A DNA stretch of 64,000 bases from Streptomyces sp. SCUT-3 (GCF_014083985.1 NZ_CP046907.1:4440501-4504500); one strand, 5' to 3'. Positions 53,412 to 62,949 are shown, counted from the stretch's first letter. A program made the numbers and translations. Notes: generated by a model from the letters alone, not told the origin.

Positions 53412-54758
53412 GTGACCGCCGAGGCCACGCAGCCCGCGCAGGCGACGGGCTCCGCGCCCGCCAGTTCCCCGGCCGGGGACGGACCCCTGCGCATCGCCAT
53501 GCTCACCTACAAGGGGAACCCCTTCTGCGGGGGGCAGGGCGTCTACGTCCGGCACCTCTCCCGCGAACTGGCCCGGCTCGGGCACACCGTCGAGGTCATA
53601 GGCGCCCAGCCCTACCCCGTCCTCGACGAGGACGCCGCCCCCGGCAGGCTCTCCCTCACCCGCCTGCCCAGCCTCGACCTGTACCGGCAGCCCGACCCCT
53701 TCCGCACCCCGCGCCGCGAGGAGTTCCGGGACGCCGTCGACCTCCTGGAGGTCGCCACCATGTGGACCGGCGGCTTCCCCGAGCCGCTCACCTTCTCCCT
53801 GCGCGCCCGCCGCCACCTGGCCGCCCGCCACGGCGAGTTCGACGTCGTCCACGACAACCAGACGCTCGGCTACGGCCTGCTGGACGGCCGCGCCCTCGGC
53901 GCGCCCCTGGTCACCACCGTCCACCACCCCATCACCGTCGACCGGCAGCTGGACCTGGACGCCGCCGACGGCTGGAAGCGCCGCCTGTCGGTGCGCCGCT
54001 GGTACGGCTTCACCCGCATGCAGAAGCGGGTCGCCCGCCGCCTGCCGTCCGTGCTCACCGTCTCGGGCACCTCCCGGCAGGAGATCGTCGACCACCTCGG
54101 CGTGCGCCCCGAACGCATCCACGTCGTCCACATCGGCGCCGACACGCAGCTGTTCTCGCCCGACCCCTCGGTCCCCGAGGTCCCCGGCCGGATCGTCACC
54201 ACCTCCAGCGCCGACGTCCCCCTCAAGGGCCTGGTCCACCTGGTGGAGGCGCTGGCCAAGCTGCGCGCCGAGCAGCCGGACGCCCACCTGGTGGTCGTCG
54301 GCAAGCGCGCCGACGACGGACCGGTGGCCGCCGCGATCGACCGCTACGGACTGGGCAACGCGATCGAGTTCGTCAAGGGCATCAGCGACGCCGAACTCGC
54401 CGACCTGGTCCGCAGCGCCCAGGTCGCCTGCGTCCCCTCCCTCTACGAGGGCTTCTCCCTCCCCGCGGCCGAGGCCATGGCCACCGGCACCGCCCTGGTG
54501 GCCACCACCGGCGGCGCCATCCCCGAGGTCGCCGGCCCCGACGGCGAGACCTGCCTGGCCGTCCCGCCCGGCGACCCCGGCGCCCTGGCCGCCGCCCTGG
54601 GCCGCGTCCTGGCCGACGACGGCCTGCGCCGCCGCCTGGCCGCCGCCGGCCGCGAGCGCGTGCTCGCCCGCTTCACCTGGGAGGCGGCCGCCCGCGGCAC
54701 CGCCGAACGCTACCGGGCGGCGATCGCCGCGCAGGGAGCGGCGGCCAGGACCCGCTGA
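53412..54758 (+). CDS. GT4-family glycosyltransferase
   Basis: 448 residues, GT-B fold. Acceptor-side loop CGGQGVYVRHLSRELARLGHTVEV, donor-side GRIVTTSSADVPLKGLVHLVEAL and the E-x7-E motif in SLYEGFSLPAAEAMATGTALVATTGG. Retaining enzyme using a nucleotide-sugar. GTG 53412 (a GTG at 53408 is in another frame). First gene of a three-gene unit with a methyltransferase and a cyclase-like protein; the acceptor may be a lipid or terpenoid. Cytoplasmic or membrane-peripheral. Confidence 0.9.
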   Translation: MTAEATQPAQATGSAPASSPAGDGPLRIAMLTYKGNPFCGGQGVYVRHLSRELARLGHTVEVIGAQPYPVLDEDAAPGRLSLTRLPSLDLYRQPDPFRTPRREEFRDAVDLLEVATMWTGGFPEPLTFSLRARRHLAARHGEFDVVHDNQTLGYGLLDGRALGAPLVTTVHHPITVDRQLDLDAADGWKRRLSVRRWYGFTRMQKRVARRLPSVLTVSGTSRQEIVDHLGVRPERIHVVHIGADTQLFSPDPSVPEVPGRIVTTSSADVPLKGLVHLVEALAKLRAEQPDAHLVVVGKRADDGPVAAAIDRYGLGNAIEFVKGISDAELADLVRSAQVACVPSLYEGFSLPAAEAMATGTALVATTGGAIPEVAGPDGETCLAVPPGDPGALAAALGRVLADDGLRRRLAAAGRERVLARFTWEAAARGTAERYRAAIAAQGAAARTR

Positions 54759-54879
54759 CCGGCCGACCGGCCCGCCCACCAGCCCGCCGACCGACGACCG
54801 CCGACCGACGACCGCCCGGGCCCGTCCCCCCATCCCGCCCGGCACCGCCCCTCGACCCCTCGGACGAAAGCAGACCCCC

Positions 54880-55650
54880 GTGCTGACCGTGGACTTCTCC
54901 CGCTTTCCGCTCGCCCCCGGCGACCGGGTCCTCGACCTCGGCTGCGGCGCCGGCCGGCACGCCTTCGAGTGCTACCGCCGCGGCGCCAACGTCGTCGCCC
55001 TGGACCGCAACGGCGAGGAGATCCGCGAGGTCGCCAAGTGGTTCGCCGCCATGGCCGAGGCGGGCGAGGCCCCGGCCGGCGCCACCGCCACCGCGATCGA
55101 GGGCGACGCGCTCGCCCTGCCCTTCCCCGACAACAGCTTCGACCGCGTGATCATCTCCGAGGTCATGGAGCACATCCCCGACGACACCGGCGTGCTCGCC
55201 GAGATGTTCCGCGTCCTGCGGCCCGGCGGCCTCATCGCCGTCACCGTGCCGCGCTGGCTGCCCGAGAAGATCTGCTGGATGCTCTCCGACGAGTACCACG
55301 AGGTCGAGGGCGGCCACATCCGCATCTACCGCGGCGACGAACTGCTGGGCAAGATGCGCCGGGCCGGCCTGCGGCCCTACGGCACCCACCACGCCCACGG
55401 TCTGCACTCGCCCTACTGGTGGATCAAGTGCGCGGTCGGCGTCGACAACGACAAGGCGCTGCCGGTGAAGGCCTACCACAAGCTCCTGGTGTGGGACATC
55501 ATGAAGCGCCCGCTGGCCACCCGCGTCGCCGAGCAGGTCCTCAACCCCCTCATCGGCAAGAGCTTCGTCGCCTACGCCACCAAGCCGCACCTGCCCGCGA
55601 ACACCGCCGCGCCCGCCGCCGCGGCACCGGTCGGCGGAGCCGCCGAATGA
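54880..55650 (+). CDS. Class I SAM-dependent methyltransferase (Methyltransf_11)
   Basis: 256 residues. Motif I VLDLGCGAGRHAFECYRRG, acidic D in VVALDRNGEEI, motif II DNSFDRVIISEVMEHIPDD, motif III LRPGGLIAVTVPRWLPE. A C-terminal helical extension (KAYHKLLVWDIMKRPLATRVAEQVLNPL, split over about residues 195-225) is typical of the lipid-acting subgroup. Second gene of the cassette; GTG 54880. Ends in an Ala/Pro tail, and its stop overlaps the next ATG. Confidence 0.88.
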   Translation: MLTVDFSRFPLAPGDRVLDLGCGAGRHAFECYRRGANVVALDRNGEEIREVAKWFAAMAEAGEAPAGATATAIEGDALALPFPDNSFDRVIISEVMEHIPDDTGVLAEMFRVLRPGGLIAVTVPRWLPEKICWMLSDEYHEVEGGHIRIYRGDELLGKMRRAGLRPYGTHHAHGLHSPYWWIKCAVGVDNDKALPVKAYHKLLVWDIMKRPLATRVAEQVLNPLIGKSFVAYATKPHLPANTAAPAAAAPVGGAAE

Positions 55651-56768
55651 CCTCCCCCGGACGCACCGAGCGCCTCGTCCTCCCCGGCGTCCTCACCGCC
55701 GAGCAGGCCGCCGCCACAGTGCGCGGCATCCTCGCCGTCCAGCGGCCCGACGGGGCCGTCCCCTGGTTCACCGGCGGGCACCTCGACCCGTGGGACCACA
55801 CCGAGGCCGCCATGGCCCTGGACGCCGCGGGCGAGCACGAGCGCGCCGAGGCCGCCTACGACTGGCTCGCCTCCCGCCAGAACCCCGACGGCTCCTGGTA
55901 CGCCGCCTACGGCTACGGACCCGGCGAGGACGGCCGCCCCGCCGAGGGCGAACCCACCGACCGCGGACGCGAGACCAACTTCTGCGCCTACATCGCCGTC
56001 GGCGTGTGGCACCACTACCTGTCCACCGGCGACGAGGCGTTCCTCGACCGCATGTGGCCGTGCCTGTACGCCGCCGTGGAGTTCGTCCTCTCCCTCCAGC
56101 TGCCCGACGGCACCGTCGGCTGGAAGCTCGACGACGGCGACACCCCCGACCGGGCCCCGCGGGAGGCCCTGCTCACCGGCTGCTCCAGCATCTACCACGC
56201 CCTGCGCTGCGCCCTGGCCGTGGCCGAACAGCGCGAGGACCCCCAGCCCGACTGGGAACTGGCCGCCGGCCGCCTCGGCCACGCCGTCGCCCGCCACCCC
56301 GAGCGGTTCCTCGACAAGGACCGCTACTCCATGGACTGGTACTACCCGGTCCTGGGCACCGCGCTGCGCGGACCGGCCGCGCAGCAGCGAATCGCCGACC
56401 ACTGGGACCGCTTCGTCGTCGACGGCCTCGGCGTCCGCTGCGTCGACGACCACCCCTGGGTCACCGGCGGGGAGAGCGCCGAACTCGCCCTCGCCCTCTG
56501 GGCGATCGGCGAGTCCGAGCGCGCCGTGCAGATACTGCGGTGGATCCAGCACCTGCGCGCCGAGGACGGCATGTACTGGACCGGGTACGTCTTCGCGGAC
56601 GAGGCGATCTGGCCCGAGGAGCGCACCAGCTGGACCGCCGGCTCCGTCCTGCTCGCCGTCGCCGCGATCGGCGGCGACGAGGCGACCACCGCCGTCTTCG
56701 GCGGGGAACGGCTGCCCGCCGGCCTGGCACCCGCCGAGGACGACTGCGACTGCCTCCCCGGAGCCTGA
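55647..56768 (+). CDS. Prenyltransferase/squalene-cyclase-repeat protein
   Basis: 373 residues. Alpha/alpha-barrel repeats LAVQRPDGAVPWFTGGHLDPWDH, YDWLASRQNPDGSWY, FVLSLQLPDGTVGWKL and SWTAGSVLLAVAAIGG. No DxDD motif and a soluble rather than membrane-bound form, so cyclisation is unproven; it may bind or trim a lipid or glycan. ATG 55647 in ATGA overlap with the methyltransferase. Third gene of a KstR-like-controlled cassette of unknown product. Cys-rich C-terminus DDCDCLPGA. Confidence 0.82.
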   Translation: MTSPGRTERLVLPGVLTAEQAAATVRGILAVQRPDGAVPWFTGGHLDPWDHTEAAMALDAAGEHERAEAAYDWLASRQNPDGSWYAAYGYGPGEDGRPAEGEPTDRGRETNFCAYIAVGVWHHYLSTGDEAFLDRMWPCLYAAVEFVLSLQLPDGTVGWKLDDGDTPDRAPREALLTGCSSIYHALRCALAVAEQREDPQPDWELAAGRLGHAVARHPERFLDKDRYSMDWYYPVLGTALRGPAAQQRIADHWDRFVVDGLGVRCVDDHPWVTGGESAELALALWAIGESERAVQILRWIQHLRAEDGMYWTGYVFADEAIWPEERTSWTAGSVLLAVAAIGGDEATTAVFGGERLPAGLAPAEDDCDCLPGA

Positions 56769-56801
56769 CACCGCCCCGGAGGCCCGTCCCGGAGGCCCCG
56801 G

Positions 56802-56848
56802 ACAGCACTGCGCCCCACCGGTCCGTGACCGGTGGGGCGCAGTGCTGT
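56802..56848. terminator. Bidirectional terminator hairpin
   Basis: Near-perfect inverted repeat with about 22-bp arms (core GCACTGCGCCCCACCGGTC, 3-nt loop) between the convergent cassette and the membrane-protein gene. Confidence 0.85.
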
Positions 56849-56882
56849 GCCCGGCGGGATCGGCCCCGGGACGGGGCCGCCC

Positions 56883-57788
56883 TCAGCCGCGCTGGATGCC
56901 GGTGGTGTCCTGCAGCACGCCGCGGCGGCCGTCCTGGGTCTGCGCGACCAGCGACTGCCCGCGCTGGTCCACCGCCAGGTACCAGACGCCCGGCGTCAGT
57001 TCGGCCACCGGCGAGGGCGAGCCGTCCTCGCCGTACAGCGGGCGGTTGACCGGGACGGCGAACCAGAACGGGGCGAACTCCGGCGCGTGGCCCGGCGACC
57101 CGGCCTCCGGGTGCCCGCCCTGCGACGGGACGCCCTGCTGCGGGCCCCCCTGCTGGTGACCGCCCGGCTGCCGGCCGCCGTACGCCGCCGGGCCACCCGT
57201 CCCCGGGTAGCCGTAGCCGCCGGCGGCCTGGCCCACGCCCGCGGCCGGGTGCGGCTGCGCCTGCGGCCGGGGGGCGGGCAGGAGCGCGGCGCGCAGGGCC
57301 GGGACCTTGCCGCCCGCCACGGCCAGCCCCGCCAGCACCATGGCGAACACCGCGGTCAGGAAGGCGCCGTAGCCCAGGGCCGTCTTCTCGTTCAGCGTCT
57401 CGAAGGGGCTGACCACCCCCTCGGGAAGCTGCGCGGCGGCCTCCTGGGCGTCGGGCTCGTACCACAGCTCGGAGAAGAGCGACCACAGCGCCGACCAGGC
57501 GGCGAACACGCTCAACGCCACGCCCCACTGGCCGAGTTCGAGCCCCAGTACCTTGCGGCCGGCCGGCAGGAAGCGAGCCGCGACGACCAGCGCGGCGGCG
57601 AGCAGGCCGAGCAGGTGCACCGACGGCAGCACCGGGAACACCGCGGTGCTCCAGGCGCTGACGGTGCAGTCCTCCTTGGCGCTGTCGCACTCGTCGAAGC
57701 TGAAGAACGGCAGGAAGGAGGTGATCAGCAGCAGCACCGCTGCGCCGATCACCGCGCCGTCTCCTCGGGTGAGGGAGCGGATGTTCAA
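56883..57788 (-). CDS. Four-helix membrane protein with disordered Gly/Pro/Gln tail
   Basis: 301 residues from a TTG at 57788 (GAAGGA seven bases upstream). Four membrane spans: AVIGAAVLLLITSFLPFFSF, FPVLPSVHLLGLLAAALVV, WGVALSVFAAWSALWSLFS and YGAFLTAVFAMVLAGLAVAGG. Cysteines flank the first loop (DECDSAKEDC). Then a Gly/Tyr/Pro/Gln-rich cytoplasmic stretch and a C-terminal beta-like domain (EFAPFWFAVPVNRPLYGEDG, GVLQDTTGIQRG). Resembles DUF5336-type actinobacterial proteins. Function unknown. Confidence 0.72.
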   Translation of the reverse strand: MNIRSLTRGDGAVIGAAVLLLITSFLPFFSFDECDSAKEDCTVSAWSTAVFPVLPSVHLLGLLAAALVVAARFLPAGRKVLGLELGQWGVALSVFAAWSALWSLFSELWYEPDAQEAAAQLPEGVVSPFETLNEKTALGYGAFLTAVFAMVLAGLAVAGGKVPALRAALLPAPRPQAQPHPAAGVGQAAGGYGYPGTGGPAAYGGRQPGGHQQGGPQQGVPSQGGHPEAGSPGHAPEFAPFWFAVPVNRPLYGEDGSPSPVAELTPGVWYLAVDQRGQSLVAQTQDGRRGVLQDTTGIQRG

Positions 57789-57956
57789 GGGAGGTCCTTC
57801 GGGATGACGTGCCGGGCGCGGGACTTCTGAGCGGGGCACCATCCTAAGGGGACGCCGGACGGACCGTGGTCCGGGTTTGACCATGAGTGCACGGCCGGCC
57901 CTCCGAGGGCCGTACGCGGCCCCGGGCGGTCGCGGCCGGTCTCAGGAGCGGCCGTG

Positions 57957-58868
57957 TCAGGAGAGGAAGTCCGTGACGCCGTCGGCGATGCCGCGGGCCG
58001 CGTCCTGACGCCAGGCGGGATCCTTCAGCAGGGCCGCGTCGCGCGCGTCGCGCATGTTGCCGCACTCGACGAACACCTTGGGCACCGTGGACAGGTTGAG
58101 CCCGCCCAGGTCCCGGCGCACCGTCAGCCCGGTCCCCTCGCCCAGGTAGTTGGAGACCGGGCTGCCGGTGGACCGGGCGAAGTTCTCCTTCACCGACTCG
58201 CCCAGGCGCCGGGACGGGCCGGTGATCGCGGTGGTGTCGGCGCCGCCGGCCCGCACCTTCGCGGGGAGGATGACGTGGAACCCGCGGTTGCCGGAGCCCG
58301 ATCCGTCCGCGTGCACCGACACCACCGCGTCCGCGTCCGCCTTGTTGCCGATCCGCGCCCGCTCGTCGATGCACGGCCCCCAGGGGCGGTCGCCGTCCTG
58401 GGTCAGCCGCACCGTCGCGCCCTGCCGCTCCAGCAGTTCGCGGGCGCGGCGGGAGACGTCCAGGGTGAACGCCGCCTCCGCGTAGCCGTCGTCGGTCGAG
58501 GTGCCCGTGGTGTCGCACTCCTTGCGGTGGGTGCCGACGTCCACCGTTCGGTTGATCTCGGAGGTGTGGCGGAAGTTGCCTGGGTTGTGGCCGGGGTCGA
58601 GGACGACGACCCGGCCGGCCAGCGGCAGGGTCTTCGCGTGCGGGCCTTTCCCCCCGCCCTTGCCGTCCCCGCTCTTGCCGTCCCCGCCCTTGCCGTCCCC
58701 GCTCTCAGGGGCGGAACCGGCCGGGGAGGCCGCCGACGGGGCCGGGCCGGGGGATGGGGGCCCGTTCCCGGCCCACACCAGCCAGCCCGCGAAGACCGCC
58801 GGGACCAGTACGCACACGGCGATCACCGCGGACCTGCCGGCTCCCCTCCGGGGTTCCTCAGAAGGCAT
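57957..58868 (-). CDS. N-acetylmuramoyl-L-alanine amidase (Amidase_3), membrane-anchored
   Basis: 303 residues. N-terminal membrane anchor (SAVIAVCVLVPAVFAGWLVW), a Gly/Lys/Asp-rich linker with GDGKGGDGKSGDGKG repeats, then Amidase_3: VVVLDPGHNPGN (zinc His), Glu in DDGYAEAAFTLDV, His in AVVSVHADGSGSGNRGF and Glu in PKVFVECGNMRD. Cleaves the amide joining stem peptide to glycan. ATG at 58868, 11-bp overlap with the upstream gene, suggesting coupling. Confidence 0.92.
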   Translation of the reverse strand: MPSEEPRRGAGRSAVIAVCVLVPAVFAGWLVWAGNGPPSPGPAPSAASPAGSAPESGDGKGGDGKSGDGKGGGKGPHAKTLPLAGRVVVLDPGHNPGNFRHTSEINRTVDVGTHRKECDTTGTSTDDGYAEAAFTLDVSRRARELLERQGATVRLTQDGDRPWGPCIDERARIGNKADADAVVSVHADGSGSGNRGFHVILPAKVRAGGADTTAITGPSRRLGESVKENFARSTGSPVSNYLGEGTGLTVRRDLGGLNLSTVPKVFVECGNMRDARDAALLKDPAWRQDAARGIADGVTDFLS

Positions 58869-60039
58869 CCGCGGACCTCTTCTCGAGGCCGTGCTCGGCC
58901 GCTGTCGCGTTCCACTGCTCCACGAACGTCTCCTTGGCCGCCGACGCCTTGCCGCTGCTGGTCACGCCCCGACGATAGTCCGCGTCCTGCGGGGCGGTCC
59001 CGGAGGCGCACGCGCCGCCGGCCGCCGTGTCCGCCCAGTCGGCGAACGCCCGGTCGGCGGCGGCCGAGTGTCGCCAGGCGCTGAGCAGCACCGAGACGGC
59101 GTCCCGCCCGCCCTCCAGTGCCGAGACGTCCAGGCGGCGGAGCCGCGCTACCAGGTCGTCCCGGTGCTCGGCGGCCTCGTCGAGGTCGTCGCGGGCCGAG
59201 GCCAAGGAGGAGGCGGAGCCGCAGGCGGAGACGGTGCCGACCGCGTCGATCACCTTCTGCCGGTCCTCGGAACTCTCCTCCAGGAGGGCGTCGAGCGCGG
59301 CCGCCTGGCCCGCGGCGTCCCGCGGGCCGCTCGGGGAGGGAGAGGGTGAGGGCGAGGCGGACGGTCCGGGCCCCGCCGTCCCGCCGCCGGGGGCGGTGAC
59401 GGTGCCGCCCGGCTCGGTCGGGTCCGCCGTGGGGGAGGCCGCAACCCCGCCCCCGTCGTCCTCGGAGACCAGGGCCACGACGCCGACGCCGAGCGCCGCG
59501 CACAGCAGCGCGGCCCCCGCGAGCAGTGCCCACCGGCGCGGCCCGCCCCGCCCGGGGGGCGCCGCGTCCGGCACGGGAACCCCGGGCCCGCCGTGCGCGG
59601 CCCCGGCCGGTCCCGGCTGCCCGTGGGGGAACTGCTGCCCGTAGGGGGACTGCTGGCCGGGGAGGAGGGGCTGCCCGTGAGGGGTTCCCGGCCGGCCGTA
59701 CGGCGGCGGTGGTGCGGTGTACGGCGGCGGGGTCGGGGTGACCTGCGGTGGCATCGGCGGCATCGGAGGCCGCTCCTGCGGAGGGACGGTCCGCGGCGGC
59801 CCCGTCCGGTCGCCGTCCCCGGGGCCCGTGCCGCCGTCCCCGGGGCCCGTGCCGCCGCCGTCGCTCCTGCCGCTGTCGTGCGTGCCGCCGTGGGTGCCGT
59901 CGTGCGGGGGCAGTTGCCGGGACGGGAACGGCCGGTCGGCCGTTCCGTCCGGTGGGCCCGCGGGCCGAACCCATCCGCCCGCGCCCCCGTCGGCCGTCGG
60001 GTCCCACACCGCCCGTGCGCCGTTGTTCCAGCCCGTCAT
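58858..60039 (-). CDS. Single-span membrane protein with Pro/Gly-rich cytoplasmic region
   Basis: 393 residues. The long N-terminal disordered part (PPMPPMPPQVTPTPPPYTAP; HGQPLLPGQQSPYGQQFPHG) is typical of proteins that interact with kinases or cytoskeletal partners. One membrane span (WALLAGAALLCAALGVGVVAL), a Ser/Pro linker and a C-terminal helical extracytoplasmic domain follow (AALDALLEESSEDRQKVIDA to EQWNATAAEHGLEKRSADAF). Two cysteines (SACGSA, GGACASG) may pair. Upstream partner of the amidase, possibly regulating it. Confidence 0.78.
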   Translation of the reverse strand: MTGWNNGARAVWDPTADGGAGGWVRPAGPPDGTADRPFPSRQLPPHDGTHGGTHDSGRSDGGGTGPGDGGTGPGDGDRTGPPRTVPPQERPPMPPMPPQVTPTPPPYTAPPPPYGRPGTPHGQPLLPGQQSPYGQQFPHGQPGPAGAAHGGPGVPVPDAAPPGRGGPRRWALLAGAALLCAALGVGVVALVSEDDGGGVAASPTADPTEPGGTVTAPGGGTAGPGPSASPSPSPSPSGPRDAAGQAAALDALLEESSEDRQKVIDAVGTVSACGSASSLASARDDLDEAAEHRDDLVARLRRLDVSALEGGRDAVSVLLSAWRHSAAADRAFADWADTAAGGACASGTAPQDADYRRGVTSSGKASAAKETFVEQWNATAAEHGLEKRSADAF

Positions 60040-60146
60040 GACCCCGCCCCTGTCCGCCCGCTCCGTTCCGCCAACCGCAGGGGAACGATTCTCACCCGGC
60101 GGGACGGCCGGGCTCCAGCGGATGCGGCAACAGTCGCGTCACGGGG

Positions 60147-60836
60147 TCAGATGCCGGTGCCGGTGCGGCGCAGCACCCGCAGGGAGCGGGTCGCCGAGAC
60201 CTCGGTGAAGGCGCCGGAGTCCAGGGCCCGGCGGTAGATGCGGTACGGCGCCTGCCCGCCGTCGGCGGGGTCGGGGAAGACGTCGTGGACGACGAGCAGG
60301 CCGCCCTCGGCGACGTGCGGGGCCCAGCCCTCGTAGTCGGCCGTCGCGTGCTCGTCGGTGTGCCCGCCGTCTATGAAGACCAGGCCCACCGGGCGGTTCC
60401 ACAGGGCGGCCGCCTGCGGGGAGCGTCCGACCAGCGCCACCACGTGGTTCTCCAGGCCTGCCGCGTGCAGGGTCCGGCGGAAGGTCGGCAGCGTGTCCAT
60501 CAGGCCGACCTCGGGGTCGACCAGCCCGGCGTCGTGGTACTCCCAGCCGGGCTGCTGCTCCTCGGAGCCGCGGTGGTGGTCGACGGTGACGGCCACCGTC
60601 CCGGCCTCCCGCGCGGCGGCGGCCAGCAGGATCGTGGACCGGCCGCAGTAGGTTCCGACCTCCAGCAGCGGCAGCCCGGTGCGGGCGGCCTCGGAGGCCG
60701 CGGCGTACAGGGCAAAGCCCTCGTCCACCGGCATGAAGCCCTTCGCCGCCTCGAACGACGCGAGCACGCCGTCGTCCGGGCGCCCGGCGGCGCGGTCCTC
60801 GGTGCGGTCGGCGGTGGTACGGGCGGCCTGTGCCAT
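60147..60836 (-). CDS. Class I SAM-dependent methyltransferase (Methyltransf_24)
   Basis: 229 residues. Motif I LLEVGTYCGRSTILLAAAAREAG, acidic VDHHRGSEEQQPGWEYHD, then GLVFIDGGHTDEHATADYEGW, which identifies the Methyltransf_24 family (often O-methyltransferases of carbohydrates or antibiotics). ATG at 60836 with AGGGCAGGA. No signal peptide. Substrate not determined. Confidence 0.88.
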   Translation of the reverse strand: MAQAARTTADRTEDRAAGRPDDGVLASFEAAKGFMPVDEGFALYAAASEAARTGLPLLEVGTYCGRSTILLAAAAREAGTVAVTVDHHRGSEEQQPGWEYHDAGLVDPEVGLMDTLPTFRRTLHAAGLENHVVALVGRSPQAAALWNRPVGLVFIDGGHTDEHATADYEGWAPHVAEGGLLVVHDVFPDPADGGQAPYRIYRRALDSGAFTEVSATRSLRVLRRTGTGI

Positions 60837-61016
60837 GTCCTGCCCTGCTCTTTCGTGCGCGCGGATCGACGGTGCACATCGTGCCTCACCCCCGCTCCCG
60901 GCGAACCGCTGGCCCCGCCCCGGCCCCGGAGCACACGCCGCAGCCGGGGCAGGCGCCGGAGCCGGGACCGGGACGTGGCCCGGGGCACGGCCGGACCTTC
61001 CGGCCCGGCCGCGTGC

Positions 61017-61178
61017 TCAGTCTTCCTGCGGGACGGAGGCGGCGCGGCGGTGCCGGCCGCTCGCCCCTCCCTCCGCGTCGCGGGGGGAGGCGGGTCCCCG
61101 GTGCCTGCCGTGGCCGGCTCCGGGAGCGGCCGCATCAGGGGCACGGTCCTCGGCGGTGTCGGGTCGGGCGTCGGACAT
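61017..61178 (-). CDS. Small Arg/Asp/Gly-rich hypothetical protein
   Basis: 53 residues from ATG 61178, which has GGAGAGACACGC directly upstream. Ends RHRRAASVPQED. Disordered, no recognised motif; similar tiny conserved proteins occur in Streptomyces near this type of locus. Supported mainly by the good ribosome-binding site. Confidence 0.45.
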   Translation of the reverse strand: MSDARPDTAEDRAPDAAAPGAGHGRHRGPASPRDAEGGASGRHRRAASVPQED

Positions 61179-61395
61179 GCGTGTCTCTCCGTCGGGTCGT
61201 TTCGGTTCCGGGAAATTCGGGGCCGCGGGTCTTCCGGTCCGGAGTGCGCGACCGTCCCGCTGCGACCGCGGACAGGCGCGTCGACCGGCTGCGTGACGAC
61301 CCGTGGGGCCCGGCTGTCCGGTCCCCCGCCCCACAGGGTTCACGACCGCACGGGCCCCGCCGGTTCCACCCGCCGTCCCGCCCGTCCGCGCCGGT

Positions 61396-62949
61396 TCAGG
61401 CGGACAGGCCGCCGGCCGCGGGCCCGGGTCCGGCGGCCCCGGCCGTGGCCGCCGTTGCGGGCAGGGGGATGCGGACGGCTTCCCAGCGGCCCGGCCGGGG
61501 CCCGCCGTCCGCCGTCCCGTTCCGGACCGGAGCGGGACGGGACGGGAAAGCCGGGCCCGGGCCCGGGAGGGGACGTTCCTGCGCCGTCCCGCGGGCGCCC
61601 GGTCCGCGGCGGCCGTCCGGCCCTCGGCGGGCGGCGGCCGCGGCGGCGGTGAACAACGCCACCGCTCCGGTGTCGGCGCCCCGTCCGGCCCTCGGCGCCT
61701 CCCGGCGCACCTGCGCCCGTCCCGCGCCGCCGACCGTCGGTGCGGGCGCGGCGGGGGTGGCCGGACCGACAGGTGCGGCGGGTGCGGCGGGTGCGGCCGG
61801 ACCTGTGGCCGCCGACGGGGTGCCGGGGACGGCCGTGCCGCCGGGGGCGGGCGGGTCCGCGGGAACGGCCACTCCGCAGCCGCCTTCCGCCTCGAAGAAC
61901 GGCAGGCACAGGCCGTGCGGGGTCCAGCGCCCCGCACCCGCCAACCAGCCCCGCGGGGCGGGGAGCTGCCGCAGGCGCCGCTCCGCGGGCCGCCACACCG
62001 CGAGCCCGGTGCCCTGCGGCCCGTCCACCCGCAGGGCCACCCCGGCCGCCTCCGGTGCCAGCGCCTCGCCGGGCTGCACGGCGAACGGCGTCAGCCGGAC
62101 GTCGGGCGGGGCGAGGCAGTCGGGGAAGCGCACCGGCAGCCTGCTGCCGAGCACGCCCCAGCCCAGCCGGGCCGTCCCCGGTGCGTCGCTGCGCAGGACG
62201 AGCAGGCCGCTGTCGGGGTCGGCGAGCAGCAGCCGGTCGTCGCTGTCCGGGGTGAGCTGGAGCAGCGGGGTGACGGCCCCGGTGGCCAGGTCCACGACCA
62301 CCGTCTTCGCGCCGCCCGTCCCCGGGCCGTCGCCGGCGTGCCGGTCGACGGCGAGCAGCCGGGCCGTGCGGTCGAGCCAGACGCCCCCGGTGCAGCGCCC
62401 GTCCACCGAGGCCACGGGGCGCGGCACACCGGCCGTCCGGCCGTCGTGGACCAGCCACACGGTCGTGCGGTCCCCGTGCCGTGCCAGGGCGAACACCAGG
62501 TCCGCCGCGGCCCCGGGGCCCTGCACGGGCGGGGGAGGGAGGAGCCGCACCTCGGTCCCGGCGAGCGAGCCGAGCGGCAGCTCGCCGGTCCGGGGGCCGG
62601 TGGGGTGGAGCAGGGCCAGGTGGTGGCGCGAGCCGTCCGGCGACGGCCGGCGGATCAGCACCCTCCCGTCGGGAAGTGCGGCCACCTCGCTGCCGGGCCC
62701 CTCGGGCCGCGCTCCGGGCAGCGGGACGGTGTACGGCTCGGGGCCGTCCAGCGTCCAGCGCTCGACGTGCGGTCCGGTGCCGTCCGGGCCGGGGGCCAGG
62801 CACGCCGCGTAGGAACCGTCCGCGGCGAACGAGAAGCCCGCCCTCCCCGCACCCCGGGCGCCCGCGCCGGACCCGGCCGCCGGGGCGGGCCCGTCCCGGC
62901 GGCCGAGGGTCTCGCCCCGGGGGAACGCAGTAGTGACGCAGGCCGTCAT
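61396..62949 (-). CDS. Beta-propeller-like hypothetical protein
   Basis: 517 residues. ATG at 62949, preceded by GGAGGTGACCCGAAG. Repeated blade-like segments: GFSFAADGSYAACLAPGPDG, SEVAALPDGRVLIRRPSPDG, LTPDSDDRLLLADPDSGLLV and HGLCLPFFEAEGGCGVAVP, suggesting a beta-propeller. The last 150 or so residues are low-complexity Ala/Pro/Arg. No catalytic motif. It lies next to the Nif3-like gene, divergent, sharing a 225-bp promoter region. Confidence 0.72.
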   Translation of the reverse strand: MTACVTTAFPRGETLGRRDGPAPAAGSGAGARGAGRAGFSFAADGSYAACLAPGPDGTGPHVERWTLDGPEPYTVPLPGARPEGPGSEVAALPDGRVLIRRPSPDGSRHHLALLHPTGPRTGELPLGSLAGTEVRLLPPPPVQGPGAAADLVFALARHGDRTTVWLVHDGRTAGVPRPVASVDGRCTGGVWLDRTARLLAVDRHAGDGPGTGGAKTVVVDLATGAVTPLLQLTPDSDDRLLLADPDSGLLVLRSDAPGTARLGWGVLGSRLPVRFPDCLAPPDVRLTPFAVQPGEALAPEAAGVALRVDGPQGTGLAVWRPAERRLRQLPAPRGWLAGAGRWTPHGLCLPFFEAEGGCGVAVPADPPAPGGTAVPGTPSAATGPAAPAAPAAPVGPATPAAPAPTVGGAGRAQVRREAPRAGRGADTGAVALFTAAAAAARRGPDGRRGPGARGTAQERPLPGPGPAFPSRPAPVRNGTADGGPRPGRWEAVRIPLPATAATAGAAGPGPAAGGLSA

